Part shown: piece after piece, positions 54,032-64,000 of the stretch | Position numbering within the stretch: the first letter of the stretch is position 1 | Layout: each line of letters opens with the position of its first letter | Assembly (NCBI GenBank): GCA_029959195.1 | Contig: CP114118.1 | Span: 620,001 to 684,000 of the forward strand | Direction of reading: 5' to 3' | DNA length: 64,000 nt | DNA from: Dictyophora rubrovolvata | Taxonomy: Eukaryota > Basidiomycota > Agaricomycetes > Phallales > Phallaceae | The notes under the pieces: model-generated | What the model saw: the letters and a program-made list of their open reading frames with translations, nothing else | What the model was told of the DNA's origin: nothing | Databases searched by the model: none | Program-made: the position numbers and the translations under genes

Positions 54032-56335
54032 TTACCAGTGTATCCATTCCCCATACATATTGGGGCGTTCACCACGGATATAACTGTCAAACGTCCGCTT
54101 AAGAATAGTAGCCCAGTCAAGATCACGTTTATCAGCCTCAGCTTTTTCTTCATCTTCGACATTCATTGCTGAACGCTTAGCTTTGGTTTTGGTTTTGGAA
54201 GAAGACGATTCTGCTTGCTGAGAGCTACGAGCAGCCTCGGCTGCTTGAAGTCGCCCCAACCTTTCGGCGTCCGCGAAACGAGTGCCCAAATCAGGCCAAT
54301 TCCGAGTCGAATCCCACGGTTTCCACCTATATTTGATATATTATATTCGAGTCAATCGAAGAGATTGTGAATTTTACTCTGCGCTTACCAGTTGTTATGC
54401 CAATGATACGAATAAGCCCCTCGAAAGAAGCCTTCGAACCCGGCGGATTGGGCGTCCCCACTCAACGTGGGTGGCGTCTCGAAAAAGTGGGAAAACCTGT
54501 AGAGGGAGAAAGAGGAATGAAATCGAGTCAGAGATAAATACAATATGATACAGATACAGACACAGATACAGATACACGCACTCAGTCAACGGCGGAGAAG
54601 GTGGTCTATCTCTCTGGAACCCTTCCGTGTTCAGCCACGGTGAATCGAATAACGCATCCGGCAATCTTAACAGCAGATTGTCTAGTCCTGCGTCCTCGGC
54701 ATAAGCAGTAATCGCCGTCATAGGGTGAAAATCGAGACCATGACGAAGAGCGGTTCTTATAAGGAAAGTACCCAAGGCCGAACCTTTATTGAGCTTAAGC
54801 ACAGCGGTGTTGTACTGTGGAAGACGCGACCACCGATAAGCGAACGCTCCTTTCCACCCCCACAACTCTTCCCAGTCCCGAAGAAAGACAGTATCTGTAT
54901 CCAGATAAATCCCGCCATAGCGATGACAAAGAACAAAGCGCGCCAAATCAGACAGAATCGTCCTCATTCGATCATACGAAGAGGAAGAAGAAGAGCCTAT
55001 ACGATTCATCAGGTCCTCGTCATCTCGCTTTGATTTCTTCCAAGGGTTGGTGGTATGATTCTTCGGATTATCAATGTCTACCGGAATCTCGTAAACATGT
55101 CCGCCTGAATTGAAAAGGTTAATCGAACGCCATTCATCCTTCAACTCTCGGATGTTATCAAGCTGCTCGGTGGTATTCCACAACTTGAATCTTATGATGT
55201 CTTTAAAGCGGGGATGTAGGAACGGCGCTGACCATGGATTGTTGCTTAATGAATCATACATCTCCTTCAAGGCATTGGGTTTTGGATTGGCTTCACGTGC
55301 GGGGCCCGTTTGCATCCAGACCCAGATTTGGGGTCGGCATATCGATACAGTCTCGTTCGGAGGGAGATGAAGACCGAGATTCTGCGTGAAAAGAAAGGAA
55401 AGAATAGTAGTATGTGGATGAGACGTGAAAGGACCGCCCCAAAAAATGTGAATTATTCGTGGGTGGTCCGGATCGCAGGCAGTCGCTAGCTCAGACGACG
55501 TCCAATACGATCTAGGAGGTGGGAGGTGGGGAGGGGGTTCGAGAGACTCGTCGATGGAAGTGGCTGGTCCTGGTGTTATTCCAGGTGGAGTTTTCGGAGG
55601 CGTCCTTGGAGGGGTAGGGATAGTCAGCCGTTGACCTTCTTCCATATAGATGTATTTCCAATCATCAACGTCTCCACGTCGAACTCGTCGTCCATTATCT
55701 AACCCTGCGCCCACTCGTAACAACTCTAAGCAATCTCTAACATACTATACATTCATTGCACCGGGACTCTGTTAGCACGTAGTTAACTAGCAATAATTTC
55801 GAAACATAAGTACCTTGTTATTACCAAAATCGCATTGGTCCATTATAATATCGAGATCCGCAATACTTCCTGGGATTGGTCTAGGTGGGTATCCAACATT
55901 TGGGGGTAAACTTTGCATATCAATATATGTTCTTTTTAGTCCTGAGCCAACTATGGAGTGAGTTTGTTTTCGTGATGCGTGGGCGTGAGGTATCGTTACA
56001 GTTGATTCTTGAGGTATTCCTGGATTCGATAGGGATGTTTCGAGCGTGATTCCACTAGGAACGACTATGATGCACAGTGAGTAGTTGATCAATATATCAG
56101 AAACGACTGGTCGCGAGTCATACATACATGACCTACGACTCTGATAGTGACCACTAGCCACTTCCCATTCCCAAATTCGCCTTATGTCCTCCTGAGAAAA
56201 TACCAGGGTCGTCTTTTTTGGTTTGAACGGCAAGGACGGCCAACTTCGCATGAAATTATAAAGGTTCCAGAATAAGAGCACGATGGAAATAAGAGCGACG
56301 AAATGATTAAAGCCTTTCCAGCGAGTGCGGGCCAT
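54032..56335 (-). CDS. GT32-type glycosyltransferase, paralogue 2, 674 aa, 5 exons
   Basis: Minus-strand join 56128-56335, 55814-56064, 54582-55744, 54389-54496, 54032-54326; introns 63, 69, 85 and 62 nt, all GT-AG. Type II anchor (FNHFVALISIVLLFWNLYNF, about residues 9-28), a proline-rich insert (PTPPRTPPKTPPG), then the DxD domain: DPDHPRIIHIFWGGPFTSHP, GGIYLDTDTVFLRDWEELWG, AFAYRW, GFEGFFRGAYSYHWHNNW. The C-terminal tail has an Arg/Lys/Gln-rich segment and ends in YIRGERPNMYGEWIHW. Same layout as 19871-22280, with an extra intron (54497-54581). A Golgi glycosyltransferase of unknown specificity. Neither gene is in a cluster with other glycosylation genes. Confidence 0.85.
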
Positions 56336-58086
56336 GTATTTGGATGCTTTAGCTGGTATGGGTAAGATAATTTTGAAATGTCGAACACGTATACATCGTG
56401 AAAAGGGCCACGGAACTGGGATGTAAAACGTCGAAGTCAAATTGCGGTACCTCCTTAGCGTGTGTTTTTCATGTAACCCATTAAACGTTGGAAGAGCGTC
56501 CGATGCATATGGTTTTAGACGTTCTTTTTCTCGTAGGCGACTGTTTATTTTAGGGGGTATGTGGAAGATCGTCATTAGAATTACTCTCACTCGTCGTGAG
56601 AGGGAAAGGGTCGACTACAGAGTACTGATTGAGTGGAAATCCCCTTAGCCGATTGCGACCTCAGGCGACGATTCGTGGTTGTGACAGTTAGAGTCACATG
56701 CAGTGACCAATGAGACGATGAGAAAGGACATGCTTTTCGACCTCGACTCGCGAACTCTTGTTAAATTGTCATGGACGCAGTGGACACCAGTGACATTCTA
56801 TGGTTGCGCAGTATTGGCAGTACCAACCGGCCACCGCCAGGGTGAGCCGCGGCCTTGAAGGAGACAGGACTTGACTTGAGGTGGCATGTGACATCATTGC
56901 TGTCGACGCAGCCCTTTTAATCATAGGCAGGCTTGTTGATGCACTCTAGGTTGCGGTACTTGCATACTCTGATCATACCCATCACTAGAGACTCTGTGAA
57001 TTCCAACGTTTCATCCTACAGATCGGTGGTCTAGAGAAGCATGATCCTACCCAAGTCCTTTTCCGAGGTCTCATCCTTGTCAGACCTGAACTAACATAAC
57101 AGAAGCAGCTTTGACATGTGGTCCTATTCCTTCTACGTGCAGCAGCTCAAGTCCGCCGATCACAGATGACCTACCCATGTCGATATTAGGCATACCACAC
57201 TAATTAGACTTATACACACGAAGCCAAGCTCCGAAGCACTCGGAGAAAAATTCTTCGCCTTTCAGACGTATCCATGATCTGCGCTATTAATTAGCAACTT
57301 CTATCGTGAACAATTCATTCTAATCCGCGAGGCGGCGCTGCTGTTTTAGGTTGTTTAACATCATGTCCGGAGAACGTGCCATTTACACTTCTTGTAGAAG
57401 CTGAGGAAGCCCCGTGAATCATGCAAATTCCACTCCTTTACAGGACGTCAACCGAAGCCTTGACGTTCGTGCGAATATTCCTTCTATAGACGGAATGAAT
57501 AAATACACTTGAATTGAATGACAGGGACATCGATATGGCAACGGGGGTAGCCGCAATTGAATTGTGATATTTGCCCCTTGTATGGCTAAAAAAACATCGT
57601 ATATAACTATGTAACGTTATCAATGTAACATGCAAATGAAGAGGGTTCGAATAAGCCCCAGACAAACACGAAAAACAGACTGCTTGAAGATAGAAAAAAA
57701 AAGAAATATGTCCATGGAATTGTATATGACAAGCTGCGAAAGAAAACTGGTGGTAAATAGAAAGAAAAAAAGAAATAATAACTTTATAAAGGGCTGCGTA
57801 AAGTAAAAAAAGAAAACAAATGTCCAAAGTACAACGTATATTATCGTGGTGTGTATGCAAAGGAGTCGCCGAGGGGAAGGGAGGGTTCCGAGACGTCAAA
57901 TTTGAATGGAATGTCTGTGAAAAGGAGTTATCTTCTTTGTACGGAATGGCCCTACACGTAAAGCCCTTGTGAATCATCAAAGCTCATTGTACATGTAAAT
58001 GAGTGTTTTCAAAAAAGGAGTGGAATTTTTGTTTTTTGAGGTTCGAATAACCCCGGTACGACAAAGGTCTATAGGACATTTCTCGT
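56336..58086. other. Intergenic
   Basis: Promoter of GT32 paralogue 2 and the 3' flank of the TM198-like gene. Minus-strand frames at 57438-57980 have low-complexity F/H/S composition and are probably 3' UTR. Nothing else recognised. Confidence 0.5.
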
Positions 58087-60922
58087 TTAGGCTGTCGGAT
58101 CGCGACGACGTCGGCGTTGCTCCGTAGTAGAGGCTCCGCGATGAGGAGCAGTGTTGGTTGCATTAGGGAAGGGTAAGACGCCTTGTTCATCGGCGACTCG
58201 ACGTCTGGAAGACGACGGAGGATTCCTTTTATCTGACGTTGAAGCTGAAACGCCCTCTTGGTACTTCTTCCATTCCTCCACTTTAGCACTAGACAAGCGT
58301 TTACCGCCCGATCCTTTCCCAAGTTTATCCAAGTTCATGCTAGGAGGTCGAACGTTGTTGCTGCCACCAGGTGCACCCTCACCTAGTTTCTCGCCTTTAG
58401 ACCTTTGACCTTCATCTTTCACCTTCTTCGCCAACGCCGCTTCCTTTTCAGCCTGCTTACGAGTCATAGCCTGCTTTTCAGCCGTCTGCCTTTTCTCCCA
58501 CCGAGCTTTCTCAGCAACCAACTGAGCTTCTTCTTTTTCACGCTTACTAACAGGCTCTTGTAATGATCGTAACTTGGCTTGGTGGCGTTCAAGTAACTCT
58601 TCATATGTGAAGGTGCGCTGAGCTGGAGCTGCTTCAGGCTCTTGTTTCTCTACTTTATGTGCGCGGGGAGGGAGAATATTGACGGGGCCAAGGCTATTTG
58701 TCCTGCGAGGTGCTGCAGAAGGTTTAACAGGAGGGTCGGCATATGGTGACCGTTTTAATGTACTGGCGGCGACGACGCGTTCATCATCCGTGGACACTGG
58801 GTCAATTGCACTTTCGCGCGCTTTACGAGCAGCAATAGCTTGACTGACTGCTTCCGGGAGTTGAACCACTGCAGTAGAGGATCGAGGCATAGGTGCAACA
58901 TACGTTGGTGCGATGGGTGCGGTGGCGCCTGAAGGTGGCTGGAAGAGTTTGCGTTCACGGAGATAGGCATCCCAATCATCGTCTTTCAAGGGTGTGCTGT
59001 TTGGACGGCCAATTCCTAGCCCATCGGCGACGTTTTGATCGTGATCGTTCAGTGAACTAAAAACGTCCATGGATCGCACTCTCTCCCTAGGACGAGATGC
59101 ACCGATAGAACCACCTTGTATCTGGTGTCCTAATTCCCCGCTAAGCGTTCGGGAATGGAGCGACATTGAATGACGTCTGGAGTCACCCGATATAGAACCC
59201 CCTTCGCTCTTAAGAGCGTCGATGGACCGACGAATAGTTTGAATTTCGGCCAAAAGTGACTCTTTCGCAAGTAAATCCGGGTCATTCATCTTGATCTCTG
59301 GTGTAACCATGTTACCTGGTATTTCCGAATCCAGACCCAAGCCCAAATTCATGGCAGGCAAGAGGCCCGGTGTCTGGCTGAAACGTGACAACGGTCTTTC
59401 CTGAGGCATTCCATAATCGGAAAGACCCGATCTCGTTCGTTGTCGAGGGTGTCCAACGGCCGTAATAGATTCGCCACCAGGTGTAGATGGAGGAGGGTCC
59501 TCGATATCCTTGCCTATGAGAGGAGCATTAGAATCGGACTCGGAACGCTTCATCGCTTTGCCATGTTCCTTCTCCCATTCATCTAGGTCGTGCTGGACAT
59601 GTTCGAACCTTTTCACTGCCTTGTCTTCAGCCAATTTTTCTCGTTTCTCCTCTTCAGCGTTGATCTCCGCCAACTTCCGTCTAAGGGTTTGGAGAACCTG
59701 TAACTGTACAGCAGCCCCGGCAAGAGCTACGGCAGCGATAAGACCGACTTCGATTGCCATAGTTTGTGAGAGTGGGAATTGCGTATCGGAAAATTTGGGA
59801 AATAGTGATTTGAAGCCCAGATTGTAAATGTAAAACTAGGGGTTTTTTTTATAGTCAGCAACGTATCTATGACCTTTTGTGACTCAAGGACTTACTTCCT
59901 TTAAGCCAGCGGTTGAGTAGCAATCAACACCCAACATGAAAACCGAAGCACCCGTAAAGGCCGTTCCGAGAATCATGGTGTGATAATGTAGCTTAGGTAT
60001 TGTACATAATACAAAACCAATAGTCCCACAAGCTAGATGAGATGGTTTAGTCAATATGATAAGATCACAAGTGGTAAAATAAGAACACTTACCTGCGTAC
60101 ATTATCCATTGAAAACCAATGGCGTGGATTAACCCACCACTTCTGAAAGTCTGAATCCATAGACCAACGGAGAAACCGCCCCAGGCACCAATGAAATACT
60201 TCGTCTGCTGCCAAAAAAAGATACTGATTCCGCCGCCGGCAACACCGGCGACACCGCATGCTAGGACAAAGAGACCGCGAAGGGTTTTGGACGGTGGGTG
60301 AACGGCTACCAAGACGCCGAATTTGAGTATCAGAGCCAGGCAAACCAGAGAAAGGGTGTAAAATCCCATAAGGAAAAAAGAGGACCTGTGTTCATTCACA
60401 TGTTAGATATGTGCACTCATTTAATTGATAATAGAAAGCATGTGCAAACCATCGGTTTTTGTGGCCGAGGAAAGCGCTCGGTAGACCTGTAAGGATCAAA
60501 AGGGCACCCAAAACACCGAAGCCAGGGTCCAATGTAGTGTCTAGCACAGGGCCAGAGGATACAGTTGGAGAAGGTGAGGAGCTGGTCTTGGTCGTTGAGG
60601 TCGTTGATGAAGAAGAAGAGTGAGTTTCAATAGTTGAGAAAACGGTAGTGGGCGAAAAAGACGTCGAAAGACTAGTGTGTCCATCTGCAACGATCGTCCT
60701 TGTTGCCACGGGTGTAGAAGTCACGATGGTAGTGACTGAAGTGGATGATGACGCCGACGAAGTAGAAGAAGTCGAATTCCCATTGTTATCATTACTGTTA
60801 CTGCTTGACGAAGTTGCAGATGATGAACTGCTGGAGCTTTGGGACTGCTGTTGCGGCAGTGCAGCGACGGCGACGACCCAATGCAACAGAAAAAGCAGCA
60901 AAAAGTGGCTGATTCGAGCCAT
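58087..60922 (-). CDS. TM7S3/TM198-like multi-pass membrane protein with long cytosolic tail, 883 aa, 4 exons
   Basis: Minus-strand join 60450-60922, 60093-60385, 59896-60032, 58087-59835; introns 64, 60 and 60 nt. Signal peptide 1-21 (MARISHFLLLFLLHWVVAVAA), a Ser/Thr-rich luminal region with likely O-glycosylation (about 25-120), then a TM7S3/TM198-like (DUF4203-type) domain with several membrane segments (ALLILTGLPSAFLGHKNRW, GGGISIFFWQQTKYFIGAWGG, CGTIGFVLCTIPKLHYH, FMLGVDCYSTAGLKEF, LGFKSLFPKF). A charged coiled-coil follows (LRRKLAEINAEEEKREKL), then a low-complexity tail with KARWEKRQTAEKQAMTRKQ heptads and a basic end (RRRRRDPTA). Conserved in Agaricomycetes as far as I know; role unknown. 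The 58087-59760 part alone would look like a separate gene, but splicing to FYIYNLGFKS joins it. Confidence 0.8.
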
Positions 60923-61177
60923 TCGCGTTGCTGAGAAGGATAACGGAAAGAAAGAAGAAAAGGAGAAGAAACGAGCGGTTAGGGCCAGTAATGACTGGCC
61001 TAGGATAAGTATAGTCTCACGGGAGTGAGCTGGTGTGATGATGCTAAGTCGCAGGCCCAGCGCGGCCGTACGCCGATTGGCGCACGGGTCAAACACGGAG
61101 GTTATTCTTGCTTCTGATTGTATTATTACTTAGTTACTTACAACATACATGATGTCTTTATTATTTACGACATAACT

Positions 61178-63066
61178 CTAAACTCGGATATGCTCAAACT
61201 CTGAAAGACTAATTTTTAATTGTTTGAACAAAATTGCCGCCTTCCTTTCCTCCTTCGCTTCGAAAAACGTTACAATTTTGCCTTCTCGTCCAAATCGTCC
61301 AACTCGTCCAGCGGCGTGCAAATAATCGTCAGGTTCTTCAGGAATACCCGCCAGAAACACATGTGTCATCTCTGGGAAATCAAGTCCTCGAACCGAGGCG
61401 ATCGTGGTAACCAACAGGTACGGTGCTTCCACTCCTTCATCCTCTCCGTCTTCTTTTTTAGGTCGTCGTAGTGGCTGACTATGGAATTTTTTCAGGGTGC
61501 TCTTAATGAGATCCGGTTTACCTCGATCTTCATCATGTAGATTGATGCTGCGCGCGTCTATACCCATATCTCTTAATTCTCCAAGAACCGATTTGACGGG
61601 AGCACTTGATGGAAGGACAAGTAATGCCACCTTTGGAACGTCCAGCGCAAACGTTGTGGCTATTGCTTCTAGCAAGTTGGCATTCAATACACGACCTGCC
61701 ATGCCCAATTCAGTATTAGTTTCTTCTGCAATCTATACGTAATAATTAAAGAAAGAAAAAATCAAATTACCAGGGGAAGATATGCTGGCGTTCATCATTT
61801 TCTCTTCGTCTTTATCGGTCGAATGGCTGTGGTCGTTCTCCTCGATAGAATTCAAAGGTTGAGAGACGGACTTGGAGTTAAACACCGACCCATCTTCCGC
61901 AACGACCAATGCATGGTGTCGAACGGAATCCGGTCCGGTTATCGTCATCGTTTTGTGAAAGTCAAGTTTGACCGTCTCGGAATATCGACCCATCCAGCTC
62001 GTTCTGCCGAATAAGAAAAATCGAAAATGACGACGAAGAGTAGCTGATATGAATACAGCCTGTAATGGCCATCTCCAAGGCATGGGTCCATTCGGTTGAT
62101 CGACCTTCGACCTAGCATTAAAGAGTTCATTTAGAATAGTCAACGTCGGCGGAGGATGCCTTTCCCAATTTCGTTTATCTTTAGGAGAACTGTGTCGGCC
62201 AGGCACGGGAAGGAGATAATCAGCTTCGTCTAGTACGACTGTATCCAAGGTTGGGATTTGTAAAACGCCTTTGTCCTTCTCCATGATTTCAAGAATTGCC
62301 TGAGGCGTTCCAATCAATATATGAGGAGCTTGTTCACGGAGTTTCCGAACTTGGACATCAAGAGGCAGTTCAGGTAAGCCACGCACACAGACCTGCCCTA
62401 TTGAATCAAGAGAGGACTCAAGGTTATGGGGGCAGAGCTGCCTGATCCATTGCATTAATTGAAATGCCAAATCCCGATGCGGAACAATGACCATGCTTGT
62501 AATAGGTCTCTTAGCTAATTGTGATTTTTCTCTGAAGGACATGCGTGGCCGCGTAGCACGGGTTTTGGAAAGAAGGGCCAGAATAAGACCAAGGGTCCTT
62601 TCATAAAAATTTTGTTATCAGTGAGAACTTTTACTTACGACATGCGCCCATTGATATTATGTATTACTTACTTTCCGGTTCCCGTTCTATCCCTCAATAT
62701 GACATCGTTCCGTTGAAGGATAGCCGGTATGAAAGCAGTTTGACACGCAGTTGGCGATCTAATGTTTGGGAACGCTTCGTGCAAAGCTGCGCGAACAGAC
62801 TTGCGTATACCAAGCAGTGCAAAATCCGGTAATAGGTCCGAGTCATTAGTATCAGCCTCATGGATAGCACTGCTGTGATTTTGGACGAACGGTTCCTTCG
62901 GTGGAAGCAATGGAGATAATTGCAATCGCGATGACGCATTTTCGGTAGAGGTTGTACCATCATGAAAAAAACATGATCTTGGTATTTTTCGATTGGGTAA
63001 CCAGATGCTTGAATTTGAGATTTGCGAGCTAGAAAGAGCTTGAACACATCGAAACTTGCAGAGCAT
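61178..63066 (-). CDS. DEAD-box RNA helicase, probably mitochondrial, 589 aa, 3 exons
   Basis: Minus-strand join 62672-63066, 61771-62597, 61178-61725; introns 74 and 45 nt. Motifs: Q-like SPTACQTAFIPAIL, motif I RTGTGKT (split by intron 1), Ia PHRDLAFQ, Ib GTPQAILE, II DEADYLL, III SATL, V VRGLDFPE, VI HAAGRVGRFGREG. The N-terminus is basic with few acids (MLCKFRCVQALSSSQISNSS), fitting a mitochondrial presequence; divergent motifs resemble Mrh4-type mitochondrial helicases, which act in ribosome assembly. That specific assignment is tentative. The last intron uses the acceptor at 61726 because the nearer one gives a stop. Confidence 0.82.
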
Positions 63067-63353
63067 GCTACCACATTGCGTGAGACACCTGCCCGGCAAG
63101 TCGGCCCCGCTCGAATACGAGTCTTCAATCTAACAGGTATGTCGTCAATTACAAGAGGTATATATTACTCATTCATGTATTATGCCGACACGCAACAGAA
63201 AATACATTGCATTTGACAACCAGGCTAAACGGGGTAAAAACTGCCCCCCGTCAGAGCAAAGTGACCTTTATTTATATACCAAAATCAAAAAATACATATC
63301 TCGTCTGGACAGCGAACTAACTGTGACCGGTTCAGGTTTGAATTATTCGAAAC

Positions 63354-64000
63354 TCATGACTTGTTGCCTTCCAACCATTCCGTTATTGCTGGTCCGATCT
63401 CGTTGCAAAGGATACCCCATATCTTCTTAATATGTCTTTCTTCAGTCCTTTGAGATCCAACTGCCAGACGAATGCAAAAAACTCCATCCAAAACAATCGA
63501 TGTCAGAAAGAGATCCGCCGCGGAAATTCTGTTATGGAAGATGCGGTTTAAAGCATTTAGCGATATATTGTCCTTCACGTCATGGACGTCGTTTGTTTCA
63601 ATAGGAAAAATTCGAAAGACTGTCAAAGTCAAGAAGGGAGGCGCGACAATTTCGAAGCGCGAATCGGATCGAATTAGTGCCCGAAACTGCTCGGCCAATG
63701 TAATACCCTTCAACAAGTAGATTCAGGTTGGTATCAAACTGCTTCCCGATCATTCACAGTAAGTCTGCTGACCTTTTTTAGGTGGTTTTTGAACCCTTCA
63801 ATCCCGTAACTCCTGAGAACGAACCACACTTTCACAGAACGGAAACGACGGCCCAGGGGCAGTTGCCAGTTCCTGTAATCAATAACCTCCCCTGCAGGAG
63901 TGGGTAAATGAGCAAGCCAAAAATGTACAATTTTGGGAGAATACTAGGAACCTTCTTCATCGCTTTTCAAATAACTAGGTGAATGATCCAGAGCTTCCGT
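63354..64000 (-). CDS. Aromatic-L-amino-acid decarboxylase-like PLP enzyme, C-terminal part (partial)
   Basis: Minus-strand join 63952-64000 (continuing beyond the right edge), 63773-63891, 63354-63707; introns 60 nt (GTTCCT/CAG) and 65 nt (GTCAGC/AAG). Encoded: EALDHSPSYLKSDEEG, then IDYRNWQLPLGRRFRSVKVW, FVLRSYGIEGFKNHLKK, GITLAEQFRALIRSDSRFEI and the end FCIRLAVGSQRTEERHI. This is the C-terminal region of group II PLP decarboxylases (DOPA/tryptophan/tyrosine decarboxylase type). The lysine that binds PLP would be outside the window. Substrate not determinable from this part. Confidence 0.88.

Noticed and set aside
53775-54162. Hydrophobic minus-strand frames suggesting a membrane protein
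   Set aside because: They are translations of A-rich DNA read in reverse (poly-Phe/Ser) and partly overlap the last GT32 exon in another frame.
57438-57980. 180-codon minus-strand frame
   Set aside because: Low-complexity F/H/S-rich composition just downstream of the TM198-like gene; best explained as 3' UTR.
1-64000. CRISPR arrays, riboswitches or bacterial operons
   Set aside because: None seen. The window is eukaryotic by intron density and gene families; the only tandem arrays are microsatellites and the 45-bp minisatellite in the transposon.

Overview
This is a nuclear stretch from a mushroom-forming basidiomycete (Agaricomycetes). Nearly every gene is cut by many 45-65 nt GT-AG introns, and families typical of this lineage are present: a FunK1 fungal kinase, a Plavaka DNA transposon with a DUF6698-like passenger gene, a CE15 glucuronoyl esterase, and double-psi beta-barrel secreted proteins. 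I placed exon boundaries by reading splice sites and checking that the summed exon lengths keep frame. No database search was possible, so family names rest on recognised motifs.

Layout. 0-19 kb is a repeat-rich accessory region. It holds five members of an unrecognised small secreted protein (SSP) family (a sixth lies at 31.6 kb), a roughly 2-kb segmental duplication whose second copy is split by an apparently intact 8,012-bp Plavaka element, a copia retrotransposon fossil, and a patchwork of fragments copied from the pyruvate kinase and DHA1 transporter genes that stand whole at 35-44 kb. 19.9-28.9 kb carries a GT32-type glycosyltransferase, a FunK1 kinase and a secreted CE15 esterase. 29-35 kb is gene-poor, with a small Plavaka-like non-autonomous element, one SSP and two decayed phosphotransferase (APH) genes. 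35.7-44.4 kb has pyruvate kinase, an ACS-type MFS transporter and a DHA1-type MFS transporter, all on the + strand. 46-64 kb is mostly minus strand: two tandem proline-rich double-psi beta-barrel proteins, eIF3h, an intron-containing tRNA-Arg(CCU), a second GT32 paralogue, a TM7S3/TM198-like membrane protein, a probable mitochondrial DEAD-box helicase, and the 3' end of an aromatic-L-amino-acid decarboxylase running off the right edge.

How the genes relate. Housekeeping genes (pyruvate kinase, eIF3h, helicase, tRNA) sit in the right half among secreted and lignocellulose-related functions. The left third is a fast-changing compartment where duplication and transposition have multiplied the SSP family. 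The SSP family is the best candidate here for something undescribed. The duplicated segment gives an internal empty-site control for the Plavaka insertion and supports its 14-bp inverted repeats and an AA target duplication.
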